A stretch of DNA of 64,000 bases, taken from Segniliparus rotundus DSM 44985. GTDB lineage: Bacteria > Actinomycetota > Actinomycetes > Mycobacteriales > Mycobacteriaceae. The notes under the pieces were generated by a model. That model was not told the origin of the DNA. It made no database searches and worked only from the letters and a program-made list of their open reading frames with translations. Where the stretch lies: positions 2,161,946 to 2,225,945 of the forward strand of contig NC_014168.1 of NCBI RefSeq assembly GCF_000092825.1, read 5' to 3'. Shown one piece after another: positions 7,241-15,638 of this stretch. The translations under genes were made by a program, and so were the position numbers. Positions within the stretch are counted from its first letter, which is position 1; the number at the start of each line of letters is the position of its first letter.

Positions 7241-8677
7241 GATCAGGCTTTTTTCCGCTCCGTTCGAGCGGAGCGGCGCGAGGAAGCGCGACGGCCGGGC
7301 GGCCCGGCCGTCGCGCTCGCAGTACCACGAGAGCACAAGACGTGTCCGTGCCCGCGTGATGCCGACGTACAGCAGCCTGCGTTCCTCGGCCACCGCGTCA
7401 GCCCCGGCGGCGCTCGCCCACCCGAGCGGCAGAACCCCTTCGACGAGGCCGACGAGGAAGACCGCTTCCCATTCCAAACCTTTGGCCGCGTGCAGAGAGC
7501 ACAAAGAAACGCCGCCCTCTCCGGTGGGGACCCCCCGCGCCCGCAGCGCCCGCTCGAACCGCGCGGCGTGGGTGTTGGCCCGGAAAAGGACGGCGATCTC
7601 GCGGGCGGGCACGCCGTCGCGGATCAGGCCGACGATCTCGTCCGCGGTCGCCGTCGCCTCTCTTGCCTCGTCCGCGTGCCCGACGAACCGCGGAGCCGGA
7701 CCGTCGGGCACTTGGCCTCGCAAGTCGCCAGCAGCGCCGAGCAGCCGGTTCGCCAAATCCGTCACCTGCGCTGTGGAGCGGTAGTCGCGATCCAGCCGGA
7801 ACAAGGCCGCGTGCGGGAACCGTCTGGCGAACTCGGCGAAAAACGCGCCCCTGGCCCCGGCGAACGAGTAAATGGTCTGGTTGGGGTCGCCGACCACCGT
7901 CACATTGTCCCGAGCCCCGAGCCAGGTCATGAGCAGCTCGTGCTGCAACGGCGTGACGTCTTGGAACTCGTCGACGAGGAAGCATCGCAGCCATGAGCGC
8001 AGCTGGTTGGCCGCGGCCGCTGACGACTTCGCCACCCCGATCATCGCGAGCAGCACGTCGTCGAAATCCAGCTGCCGCGGCGCGGCGGCCGCCTTGAGCG
8101 CCTCGTATCGGCCGTAGACGTCGGCGATCGCCTCCAGGCTCGATGTGACGGCCCTGCGTCGCGCGCGGGCCGCCTGAGGGTATTGCTCGGGCCCGATCAA
8201 CGAGGCTTTCGCCCATTCGATCTCGCCTTGGGCCTCCTTGCAGTCGAACCCTCGGTCCGACAGTCCGGCCGCGGCGGCAGCTCGCGAGATCAACGGCGCT
8301 TTCCGGTCCAGGATCTGCCATGGGCGCGACTCGGCAGGCCAGAAGTGGCCGAGCTGGCGGGCGGCGGCGGCGTGGAACGTGGACGCGCGGACCGCCGCAA
8401 GCCCGAGCTCGCCCCCCGCGAGCTCGTCGAGCGCGTCGAGGCGCGCGCGCAGCTCGCCCGCCGCCCGAACAGTGAAACTCACCGCGAGCACCTCGCCGGG
8501 GCGGACTTGCTCCGAGGCGACCAAATGCGCGATTCGCCTGGTCAGAACCCGAGTCTTTCCTGATCCGGCTCCGGCGAGCACCCGCACCGGCCCGCGCGGC
8601 GCGGCCACTGCGCAGCGCTGGCGCTCGTCAAGGCCGCGCAGCAGCGCCCGCATGAATTGGGCACGGGCAGAGGACAT
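7232..8677 (-). CDS. uvrD2: Shortened UvrD2-like SF1 DNA helicase
   Basis: An SF1A helicase similar to UvrD2 of mycobacteria but 481 residues instead of about 700. Walker A GAGSGKT is at residues 36-42, Walker B VDEFQD near 235, VVGDPNQTIYSF near 261, DRDYRST near 293, SLHAAKGLEW near 395 and LLYVGITRAR near 437. Between the ALRARGVPT segment and SLHAAKGLEW there are only a few residues, so the stretch that holds motif IV and the 2B subdomain (over 100 residues in UvrD2) is gone. The HRDC and tetracysteine domains after the last motif are also absent. The protein therefore looks like a core 1A-1B-2A ATPase. Met9 is an alternative start. It lies directly upstream of whiB7 and divergent from mycoredoxin. 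Confidence 0.85.
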   Translation of the reverse strand: MSSARAQFMRALLRGLDERQRCAVAAPRGPVRVLAGAGSGKTRVLTRRIAHLVASEQVRPGEVLAVSFTVRAAGELRARLDALDELAGGELGLAAVRASTFHAAAARQLGHFWPAESRPWQILDRKAPLISRAAAAAGLSDRGFDCKEAQGEIEWAKASLIGPEQYPQAARARRRAVTSSLEAIADVYGRYEALKAAAAPRQLDFDDVLLAMIGVAKSSAAAANQLRSWLRCFLVDEFQDVTPLQHELLMTWLGARDNVTVVGDPNQTIYSFAGARGAFFAEFARRFPHAALFRLDRDYRSTAQVTDLANRLLGAAGDLRGQVPDGPAPRFVGHADEAREATATADEIVGLIRDGVPAREIAVLFRANTHAARFERALRARGVPTGEGGVSLCSLHAAKGLEWEAVFLVGLVEGVLPLGWASAAGADAVAEERRLLYVGITRARTRLVLSWYCERDGRAARPSRFLAPLRSNGAEKSLIKN

Positions 8678-8754
8678 AGGGCCATCATGGCAGAAAACCC
8701 TGACACACCCCGGCTTGCGGGGAATAGATCGGGGCTTCTGCTGTTATTAGGAGC

Positions 8755-9021
8755 GTGAGCACTGCGACCGAACCTCGATTCACCTTGTACAGCACGACCT
8801 GGTGCGGCTACTGCCGCAGGCTGAAGATCCAGCTGGAGCAGGCACAGATCCCCTTCGCCGAAGTGGACATCGAAGAAGACCCGCAAGCCGCCGAATTCGT
8901 CCGCTCGGTGAACGGCGGCAATCAGACGGTGCCGACGCTGCGCTTCCCCGACGGGACCGCCTTCACCAATCCGCCGTTGTCCAAGATCAAGGAGAAGCTG
9001 GCGGAAGCGGACAACGTCTAG
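8755..9021 (+). CDS. mrx1: Mycoredoxin-1
   Basis: An 88-residue glutaredoxin-fold protein that uses mycothiol to reduce mixed disulfides. It has the active site CGYC (C17, C20) after YSTTW, TVPT before the cis-Pro turn and FPDGTAFTNP, as in mycobacterial Mrx1 (Rv3198A). The start is GTG at 8755. It is divergent from uvrD2, as in M. tuberculosis. In that genome nudC follows immediately, whereas here nudC lies about 51 kb away at 60089, so local synteny is broken right after this gene. Confidence 0.93.
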   Translation: MSTATEPRFTLYSTTWCGYCRRLKIQLEQAQIPFAEVDIEEDPQAAEFVRSVNGGNQTVPTLRFPDGTAFTNPPLSKIKEKLAEADNV

Positions 9022-9046
9022 CGAAAGGCTTGCTAGGCTGTCGCAC

Positions 9047-10300
9047 ATGGCAGATATCGTCCCCATTTCGCTCGGCCTCACCGAAGGCGACGTCTTCACT
9101 CTTTGGGCTCCGCGCTGGCAGGAGGGCGACGACGAGTGGGAGGCGTTCCTCGGCAAGGACGAGGACCTCTACGCTTTCCCGACAATCGCGGCGCTCGTCG
9201 CTTTTGTGCGGTCCGAAACCGACCACGACCTCGTGGACCATCCCAGCTGGGGCGCGCTCGCGGGCCTTGCCGCAGAGGACTTCGTCCCGGCAGAGGACCG
9301 CGTCTTCGACCTGGTGAGCCTGCCCGAGCTCGTCGCGGAGGACCCGACCGACGAGTCGTTGGCCGAAGTGGGCGACATCTTCGAGCTCAGCAACAGCATC
9401 GGCGAGGTTTGCGAAGTCGCCGAGGTGGACAAATTCTTCACCAAACACCCCGTGCTGTCGCTGCAGTACACAAACGCGCGAGACTACCAAGGCCGAGACG
9501 GCGCGCGCCTGTGGTCGGTCATCGGCAGGGCGGTCGAGCAGGACTGGGACAACGTCCTGGACGCGATCGACGAGTTGGTCAGCTCCCCCGAAGTGGACAA
9601 GGGCGCGGTCCGCGAAGCGGAGGAAGAGCTCGAGGCCGCAGCCCTCGCGCACGAGGACGACGAGGCCGAAGAGCTGGACGAACTCGACGACGCCGACCTT
9701 GACGACGAGGATTTGGACGACGAGGACGACCTCGACGACGAGGACCCCGAACTGGACCTCTGGACGGAGATCGGCATCGACCCGGTCAAGATCGTCACCA
9801 AAACGGGCGACTTCTACACCTTGCGCTGCTATTTGGACGGGGACCCCGTCTTCCTCGGCCGCGACGGATCGATCTACGTCTTCGGCTCGGGCCGGGCCAT
9901 GCTGCGCTACCTCGCCGACGACCACGAGCACGAGCTCGCAGAGGTCGCCACGTACGACCGGCTGCGCCTCGCCGTGCTCGACGGCTTCGCCGATGTGGAC
10001 GTCGCCGAGGAGAACATCTACATCCTGACCGGCCTCGCGGAGGACCTTGAAGAAGGCCCGGAGGCGGTCGACCGCGACCAGCTGGACCTCGCAGTCGAGC
10101 TTTTCACCGACGCGGCCGACTTCGCGGGCGACTCGAACGTCGAGAGGGAGCTCTCCCCGTCCACAACGCTCGGCAGGCTCGTGACGCACATTCTCGACCC
10201 GAAGAAAGGCAGGATCGCCCCGAGCGCGCCGTACGACGCGGAGGCGGCCGCGTGGAAAGCCCTGGAACTCGAATTCGAAGCGCGCCTTTCGCGGCGTTAG
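9047..10300 (+). CDS. Acidic protein with two related halves, function unknown
   Basis: A 417-residue soluble protein with no domain I recognise with confidence. It has two halves of similar design: a segment near residues 43-63 (DLYAFPTIAALVAFVR, ETDHDLVD) and a second near 277-300 (SIYVFGSGRAMLRYLA, DDHEHELAEV). A linker at about residues 190-242 consists almost only of Asp, Glu, Leu and Ala. Similar actinobacterial proteins have been labelled primosomal protein, but I see no motif that supports that. It begins 25 bases after mycoredoxin on the same strand, so it may be co-transcribed. The linker suggests a disordered, highly charged tether. It ends 12 bases before the convergent flotillin gene. 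Confidence 0.8.
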   Translation: MADIVPISLGLTEGDVFTLWAPRWQEGDDEWEAFLGKDEDLYAFPTIAALVAFVRSETDHDLVDHPSWGALAGLAAEDFVPAEDRVFDLVSLPELVAEDPTDESLAEVGDIFELSNSIGEVCEVAEVDKFFTKHPVLSLQYTNARDYQGRDGARLWSVIGRAVEQDWDNVLDAIDELVSSPEVDKGAVREAEEELEAAALAHEDDEAEELDELDDADLDDEDLDDEDDLDDEDPELDLWTEIGIDPVKIVTKTGDFYTLRCYLDGDPVFLGRDGSIYVFGSGRAMLRYLADDHEHELAEVATYDRLRLAVLDGFADVDVAEENIYILTGLAEDLEEGPEAVDRDQLDLAVELFTDAADFAGDSNVERELSPSTTLGRLVTHILDPKKGRIAPSAPYDAEAAAWKALELEFEARLSRR

Positions 10301-10312
10301 CCCCGGACCCGG

Positions 10313-11470
10313 TCAGAGGTCTTCGCGCGACGCCGGGTTTTCGAGCTCCGCGCGTGCCTGGCTGTGCTGGGAGGCTTCGCCGGGCTCCTGCTGCATGGCG
10401 AAATTCTCCCGAACTGCCTCATAGATGGCGAGGCCCTGGCTGACGAGCCCGCTGGCGAGCTCGTTGAGCCCGCTGCTGCCGTTGAGGACCGTGAGGTTGG
10501 CCCCGGAGAGCCCTTTGGCGACCTGTTCGGCGATGGCGGGGAGTTGGTTGACCAACGCCTGGTCGAGCGCCACCCGGTTGTGCGAGGAGAACGCGGCGGC
10601 CTGGGTCTTGATCTTCTCCGCCTCCGCCTGGGCGAGGATGCGGATGCGCTCGGCCTCCGCCTCGGCGGGTTTGACGACTTCGGCGACGAGCTGCTGTTGG
10701 CGCAAGGCCGCCGCGCGCTGCGCGAGCTGCGTCCTCATCTCCAACACCTCTCGTTCGGCGAGCGCCTGGGCGAGCGGCCCGGACTGGGCGGCCTTGGCCT
10801 GCTCGGCGTCGGTCTCCGCCTTGTACTGCGCCTGCACGATGGCCGTGTCCCGAGCGTATTCCGCCTGTTTGCGCTGCGACTCCTGCTCCGCCTCGGCGGC
10901 CGCCTGAGCGGCGCGGGCCTGGGCGATCTGCGCCTCGCGCTGGATGGCGGCGTTGTGCGGAGCCGACATCGCCTGGATGTACCCGAGATCGCCGTCGTCG
11001 ATGGACTGGATCTGGAAGGCGTCCACCGCGAGGCCGATCTTGGCCATTTCCGCCTTCGAGCTCTCCAACACCTCCATTGCGAGCTTCTGCCGGTCTTTGA
11101 TGATCTGCTCGACGGTCATCGAACCGATGATGGAGCGCAGATGCCCGGCGAAGATGCGGCCGGTGAGCACGCCCATCTGGTCTTGTTCGTCCAGGAAGCG
11201 CTGAGCGGCGTTGACGATGCTCGCCTCGTCGTTGCCGACTTTGAACGCGACCACCGCGCGGACATTCAAGGTGAGGCCCTGCTGGGTGACGCACTTGTCC
11301 GCTATCTCGGCCTCGCTCATCGCCAAGGTGAGGAAGCGAGCTTTGCGCAGGACCGGGATGACGAACGCGCCATGGCCGGTCACGACCCGGAACGGGGATT
11401 CGGCATTGCCGCGCCTGCCGCCCGAGATGAGCATGGCTTCGTTCGGGTTGGGCACTTTGTAGCCAAACAT
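10313..11470 (-). CDS. Flotillin-like SPFH-domain protein
   Basis: A 385-residue SPFH/band-7 protein of the flotillin type. The N-terminal PHB/SPFH region covers about residues 1-165, then a long Ala/Gln/Glu-rich coiled coil (about 175-300, with repeated AEAE and AQAR runs), then a C-terminal tail. Flotillins scaffold membrane microdomains. No clear transmembrane helix is present, so attachment would be peripheral or by the N-terminal hydrophobic stretch. The start ATG 11470 has the strong ribosome site AGGAGG. It lies 25 bases downstream of the NfeD-like gene on the same strand, the usual partner arrangement (compare Rv1487-Rv1488). Confidence 0.88.
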   Translation of the reverse strand: MFGYKVPNPNEAMLISGGRRGNAESPFRVVTGHGAFVIPVLRKARFLTLAMSEAEIADKCVTQQGLTLNVRAVVAFKVGNDEASIVNAAQRFLDEQDQMGVLTGRIFAGHLRSIIGSMTVEQIIKDRQKLAMEVLESSKAEMAKIGLAVDAFQIQSIDDGDLGYIQAMSAPHNAAIQREAQIAQARAAQAAAEAEQESQRKQAEYARDTAIVQAQYKAETDAEQAKAAQSGPLAQALAEREVLEMRTQLAQRAAALRQQQLVAEVVKPAEAEAERIRILAQAEAEKIKTQAAAFSSHNRVALDQALVNQLPAIAEQVAKGLSGANLTVLNGSSGLNELASGLVSQGLAIYEAVRENFAMQQEPGEASQHSQARAELENPASREDL

Positions 11471-11495
11471 AGTCTTCCTCCTGGTCGTGCGTTCC

Positions 11496-11702
11496 CTAGA
11501 TCAGGGTCCACGGTTCGACGTGCACGGTGAGCGGACCTCTCTCGTCGATGACGAGCACGGAAGTCCCGACCGGAAGGGCATCGTCCGACCAGGCCAGATA
11601 CGCTTCTCGCCCGCCTCGGACGTCGAGCAACGCCTCGCCGGGGCCGTCCGCGCCGCGAGTCGCGATCGTCAAGACCCCCGTTCGTCCAACCATGTCGCCC
11701 AC
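11496..11702 (-). CDS. Short NfeD-like OB-fold protein, flotillin partner
   Basis: A 68-residue protein starting MGDMVGRTGVLTIATRGADG, with the pattern of the C-terminal OB-fold of NfeD proteins (GxxGxATTxLxPxGxxxV.., then GTSVLVIDERGPLTVHVEP). The membrane segments found in typical NfeD are missing, so it is the OB domain alone. It precedes the flotillin gene by 25 bases and is transcribed with it. NfeD and flotillin pairs are widespread. The short length is near the minimum for this class but the fold pattern is complete. ATG 11693 is an alternative start. Confidence 0.75.
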   Translation of the reverse strand: MGDMVGRTGVLTIATRGADGPGEALLDVRGGREAYLAWSDDALPVGTSVLVIDERGPLTVHVEPWTLI

Positions 11703-11777
11703 AGTTGTCCATATTACAGCCTAATGGCCGGTCTATCGCCGCCGCCGAGCGATACGGCGCCGAATCGAGAACTCTCT

Positions 11778-12929
11778 TCACATCACCCGCGTCGGCCCCT
11801 CGCCCCAGCGCGCAAGCGCGTCGTAGCCAGGGACGATGACCTCTTCGATGAGCTTTTTGCGCTCCGGGTAGTGGACAAACGCGCAGCGGGCGGCGTTCAC
11901 AGTGAGTTTGCGGACGTCCTCCAAGGTGAGGCCCAGCGCCTGCACGCAGCGGTGGATCTCCTCGCTCGGGCCCGCGTCGCCGAGCAACCTCGAATCGGTG
12001 TTCAGCGTCGCGCGGAAGCCGAGCCGCAACAGTGTCTTGACCGGATGCTCGGCGAGGCTCCCCACCGCCCCGGTCTGCACATTCGAAGTCGGGCACAGCT
12101 CAAGGCCGATCCGCCGGTCGCGGAGCGTGTGGGCCGTCAGGCCCAGTTCTGCGGTGGAGAGATCGTCGAGGTCGGCAATCTTGATGTCCTCAATGATGCG
12201 CACGCCGTGGCCGATCCGGTTCGTCCCGCACACCGCGACGGCTTCCTTGATGGACGGCGGGCCGTACGCCTCCCCCGCGTGGATGGTGAAGGGGACGTTC
12301 GCCTTGCGCAGATGCTCGAATGCGGCGAGATGCCTGGCGGGGGGGAACCCGTCCTCCGGGCCCGCGATGTCGAAGCCGACCACCCCGCGCTCACGGAACC
12401 GCACCGCGAGTTGGGCGACTTCGAGCGAAAGGTTCGCTTGGCGCATCGCGCAGACGAGCGAGCGGGCGATGATGGTCTTGCCGGCCGCCGCCGCTTCCCG
12501 CTCCCCTTCGGCGAGGCCGACGAGAATCGCCTCTTGCGCCTCGTCCAGGCTGAGCCCGCCGCGCAGTGACAGCTCGGGCGCGTAACGCAGTTCTGCGTAC
12601 ACGACGCCGTCGTCCGCGAGGTCGACCACGGCCTCGCGCGCGACGCGCCTGAGGGCTTCGGCGGTCTGCAGCACAGCGACGGTGTGGTCGTACACCTCCA
12701 GGTAGCGGACCAGCGATCCGCTGAACGCGGCCTCGTGGAAATAACGGGACAACGCGCCCGCGTCGCCCTGCGGCAAGCCCCGATAACCCGCCGCGTCAGC
12801 GAGTTCGATGAGCGTCTGGGTGCGCAGACCGCCGTCGAGGTGGTCGTGCAGCAGCACCTTCGGCGCACGCTTGATCGTGGCCAAATCCGGTTTGTCGCTC
12901 CTGGTGAGGGTGTTCGTGGAAACCGTCAT
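11778..12929 (-). CDS. add: Adenosine deaminase
   Basis: A 383-residue zinc enzyme that deaminates adenosine and deoxyadenosine to inosine and deoxyinosine in purine salvage. Metal and catalytic motifs are present: HDHLDG near residues 28-33, HAGE near 217-220, GHGVR near 239-243 and NTDSR near 315 (usually NTDNR). The length fits the family (365 in M. tuberculosis). It is the last gene of a leftward run cdd-deoA-add, matching Rv3315c-Rv3314c-Rv3313c, so the three salvage enzymes are probably co-regulated, though 168 bases separate it from deoA. Confidence 0.95.
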   Translation of the reverse strand: MTVSTNTLTRSDKPDLATIKRAPKVLLHDHLDGGLRTQTLIELADAAGYRGLPQGDAGALSRYFHEAAFSGSLVRYLEVYDHTVAVLQTAEALRRVAREAVVDLADDGVVYAELRYAPELSLRGGLSLDEAQEAILVGLAEGEREAAAAGKTIIARSLVCAMRQANLSLEVAQLAVRFRERGVVGFDIAGPEDGFPPARHLAAFEHLRKANVPFTIHAGEAYGPPSIKEAVAVCGTNRIGHGVRIIEDIKIADLDDLSTAELGLTAHTLRDRRIGLELCPTSNVQTGAVGSLAEHPVKTLLRLGFRATLNTDSRLLGDAGPSEEIHRCVQALGLTLEDVRKLTVNAARCAFVHYPERKKLIEEVIVPGYDALARWGEGPTRVM

Positions 12930-13097
12930 AGCCCGACGTTACCTCGTGAACGCGTTGCGCGGCGGCCCAGGCGGATGAGACGCAGGGGTTGGGGCGCAAA
13001 GGGCCGCACAAGCTTTCGGCCCGGACGTGGCGTCGTGGCACGGGCCGGGGCGCGCGAGGAGCGAGCAACGCGCAGATCGCCAGCCGGGCCGCCAGAA

Positions 13098-14399
13098 TCA
13101 GCCGACGCGGTCCAGGATGAGGGCGGGAGCCGTGAACGCCGCCTCGTGGTCGGCGATGGCGAAACTGTTGGCGAGCACGTCTCGGGCCCAGCCGAAACGC
13201 TCCCGGTCGTCGGCGAGCATCGTCGCCAGCGGCTCCCCCGCTTCGACCAGATCGCCCGGACGTTTCGCGAGCAAGACCCCGGCGCCGAAGGACACCGGGT
13301 CGCCTTGGCGCTCCCGGCCCGCGCCGAGGCGCCATGCGGCGACGCCGACACCGCGCGCGTCGGCGGCGACCACTCTGCCAGAGCGCGGGGCGACGAGGAC
13401 TTCTCGGTGGGCCGCCTCGGGGAGGGGGGCGTCCGGGTCGCCGCCCTGGGCCTGGACCATGCCGCGCCACGCGGCGTGCGCCCGGCCGGAGTCGAGCGCC
13501 TCGCGCGGGGAGCTCTCCGGGGATTCCGGGTCTCTCCCGACGAGGCGCAGCATCTCTTCGGCGAGGGCGATCACGAGCTCTCGCACGTCCGCCGGGCCGC
13601 CGCCGCGCAGCACTTGGACCGCCTCGGCGACTTCGACGGCGTTGCCGACCGCGCGCCCGAGGGGGACGTCCATGCCGGTGAGCAGCGCCACGGTGGCCAC
13701 CCCCGCGTCCTTGCCGATGCGCACCATGGCCTGTGCCAGCTCGCGGGCCTGGGCCAGATCGCGCATGAACGCCCCCGAGCCCACTTTCACGTCGAGGACC
13801 AACGCCCCCGTTCCTTCGGCGATCTTCTTGCTCATGATCGAGCTCGCGATCAACGGGATGGACTCCACGGTGCCGGTCACGTCCCGCAACGCGTAGAGCT
13901 TGCGGTCCGCAGGAGCCAGATCGCCCGACGCTGCGGCGACCACCGCGCCGATCTGTTCCAACTGGGCGAGGAAGGCTTCGGGCGAGAGGTGCGGCGACCA
14001 GCCGGGGATGGACTCCAGCTTGTCCAGGGTGCCGCCGGTGTGGCCGAGCCCCCTGCCGGACAGCTGCGGCACCGCCGCGCCGCACGCCGCGACGAGAGGT
14101 GTGAGCGGGAGGGTGATTTTGTCCCCGACCCCGCCGGTGGAGTGCTTGTCCACGGTCGGCCTGCTGACGCTGGCGAGGTCGAGCCGTTCGCCGGAGCCGA
14201 CCATCGCCTGGGTCCAGCGGCTGAGCTCGGCCGCGTTCAGCCCGTTCAGCAACACCGCCATCGCCAGGGCGGCCATCTGCTCGTCCGCGACCTCGCCCCG
14301 CGCGAAATTCGAGATCACCCAGTCGATTTGGCCGTCTGAGAGCGCCCTGCCGTCGCGCTTGTCCGCGATGATGGAGACCGCGTCGAAATGCTCGCTCAT
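13098..14399 (-). CDS. deoA: Thymidine phosphorylase
   Basis: A 433-residue pyrimidine nucleoside phosphorylase (thymidine plus phosphate to thymine plus deoxyribose-1-phosphate). The phosphate-binding KHSTGGVGDK near residues 83-92 and the conserved GRGLGHTGGTLDKLESIPG stretch are visible. The start ATG 14399 (MSEHFDAVSIIADKRDG) has a GAGAAG ribosome site; a longer open frame to 14498 lacks support. It sits between cdd and add in the nucleoside salvage run. The length and motifs look intact and active. Confidence 0.95.
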   Translation of the reverse strand: MSEHFDAVSIIADKRDGRALSDGQIDWVISNFARGEVADEQMAALAMAVLLNGLNAAELSRWTQAMVGSGERLDLASVSRPTVDKHSTGGVGDKITLPLTPLVAACGAAVPQLSGRGLGHTGGTLDKLESIPGWSPHLSPEAFLAQLEQIGAVVAAASGDLAPADRKLYALRDVTGTVESIPLIASSIMSKKIAEGTGALVLDVKVGSGAFMRDLAQARELAQAMVRIGKDAGVATVALLTGMDVPLGRAVGNAVEVAEAVQVLRGGGPADVRELVIALAEEMLRLVGRDPESPESSPREALDSGRAHAAWRGMVQAQGGDPDAPLPEAAHREVLVAPRSGRVVAADARGVGVAAWRLGAGRERQGDPVSFGAGVLLAKRPGDLVEAGEPLATMLADDRERFGWARDVLANSFAIADHEAAFTAPALILDRVG

Positions 14400-14609
14400 C
14401 TTCTCACGCCCCGTATCGCCCCACAGATGCGAGAACGCGCTGTTCCAGCGATGCGCGGCGTGGCCGCTCTGCTCGGTGTCATGCCTCCACCATCGCATGC
14501 TGGGCGTGGCCGCCTGATCGGCGCCATGCCCTCTGCGCCGACAAGGACCAGGGCGCCGCCGAGGATCTGGCGCGCTTGTTCTTTTCAGCGCTGGCGCGCG
14601 GCGGCGGTT

Positions 14610-15017
14610 TCACGACTCCGCGCTGGCTCCCATCGGCAAATCGCTCTCGAAAGCGCGCGGCAGCAGCTCCCCGAGGGGGACCGGCCCCTGCGCGTGGTCC
14701 ACGAGCATCTGGGGGCCGCCGTGCTCGTACAGCAACTGGCGGCAGCGCCCGCACGGCATGAGCGGCTGGCCCTGCGCGTCGCAACACGCCATCGCGAGAA
14801 GCCTGCCGCCGCCGCTGAGCGACAGCGCGCCGACGAGCCCGCACTCGGCGCAAAGGGTGAGTCCCAATGAGACGTTCTCCACATTGCATCCGGCGACGAC
14901 TCGGCCGTCGTCGACCAACCCCGCCGCGCCGACTGGAAAAAGGGAATACGGCGCATAGGCGTGGCGCATCGCGTCTTTCGCCTTTTCACGAAGTATTTCC
15001 CAATTGATCTCTTGCAT
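14610..15017 (-). CDS. cdd: Cytidine deaminase
   Basis: A 135-residue tetrameric-type zinc cytidine deaminase. The zinc site is CAEC (near residues 56-59) and PCGRC (near 89-93), with GCNVENVS before it. The start ATG 15017 (MQEINWEILR) has AAAGGA at a good distance and matches the family N-terminus; ATG 15041 and ATG 15083 are longer options without a ribosome site. It is the first gene of the cdd-deoA-add run, with 210 bases before deoA in which I see nothing else. A DtxR/IdeR-like box lies 65 bases upstream. Confidence 0.93.
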   Translation of the reverse strand: MQEINWEILREKAKDAMRHAYAPYSLFPVGAAGLVDDGRVVAGCNVENVSLGLTLCAECGLVGALSLSGGGRLLAMACCDAQGQPLMPCGRCRQLLYEHGGPQMLVDHAQGPVPLGELLPRAFESDLPMGASAES

Positions 15018-15081
15018 ACTCGTTGTGTCCTTTTCCGCCATTAGCAAACATCGAAAAACCTTGATTGCCCGTCCCACCAGC

Positions 15082-15100
15082 ATTGGATAGGCAAACCTTA
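15082..15100. promoter_or_regulatory. Candidate IdeR/DtxR iron box between cdd and sdhC
   Basis: The 19-mer ATTGGATAGGCAAACCTTA resembles the IdeR/DtxR consensus TTAGGTTAGGCTAACCTAA, with at least 14 matching positions and a conserved AGGC..ACCT core. It is between the divergent cdd (start 15017) and sdhC (start 15258) and overlaps a possible cdd -10 (TAAGGT, minus strand). Iron control of iron-sulfur enzymes such as succinate dehydrogenase would make sense, but the call rests on consensus matching by eye. Confidence 0.4.
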
Positions 15101-15257
15101 TTCTTTTGGCCAGTCTCCAATCTCACAGGGACTCGTGACTTTCCGTGCTTGTACGAGGTCTAGAGTCACAAGTATTAGCTATTAGCTCCGTTGCATCGGC
15201 CCGACAGCGGGGCCGGCGAGTCAGAGATGGAGGCAGAATGCGAAATAGGGAGACGCC

Positions 15258-15638
15258 ATGGCGGTGAGCACGCGGTCCCTCTACCGAGGCGATCCTGGCA
15301 TGTGGTCGTGGGTGTTGCACCGTTTCACGGGTGTGGCCATTTTCTTCTTCCTGTTCGTCCACGTCCTCGACACCGCCATCATCCAGATCAGCCCCAACCT
15401 GTACAACCAAGTCATCGAGACGTACAAGAGCCCCGTGTTCGGGGTCTTGGAGATCGGCCTCTTCGGCGCGGTGCTCTTCCACGCGCTCAACGGCCTTCGC
15501 GTCGTGCTCGTCGACTTCTGGTCCAAAGGCCCCCGCTACCAGCGGACCATGCTCTGGGCGGTCGGCGCGGTCTGGGTCGGGGTGTTCGCGGCGGCGGGCG
15601 GGGTCATGTTCTACATCCTCGTGAGGAGCATCAAATGA
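15258..15638 (+). CDS. sdhC: Succinate dehydrogenase cytochrome b556 subunit
   Basis: A 126-residue membrane anchor subunit of complex II with three hydrophobic helices. HRFTG (residues 21-25) and HALNGLR (near 74-80) hold the quinone-site and heme-ligand residues of the family. The ATG at 15258 has GGGAG six to seven bases upstream. It is the first gene of sdhCDAB; its stop overlaps the sdhD start (ATGA), which implies translational coupling. It is divergent from cdd across 240 bases that contain the iron-box candidate and inverted GTGACT/AGTCAC copies near 15135-15170. Confidence 0.95.
   Translation: MAVSTRSLYRGDPGMWSWVLHRFTGVAIFFFLFVHVLDTAIIQISPNLYNQVIETYKSPVFGVLEIGLFGAVLFHALNGLRVVLVDFWSKGPRYQRTMLWAVGAVWVGVFAAAGGVMFYILVRSIK

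Noticed and set aside
11701-11709. A third DnaA-like box near the NfeD start (TTGTCCATA)
   Set aside because: A single 8-of-9 match is expected by chance in 64 kb and has no partner box.
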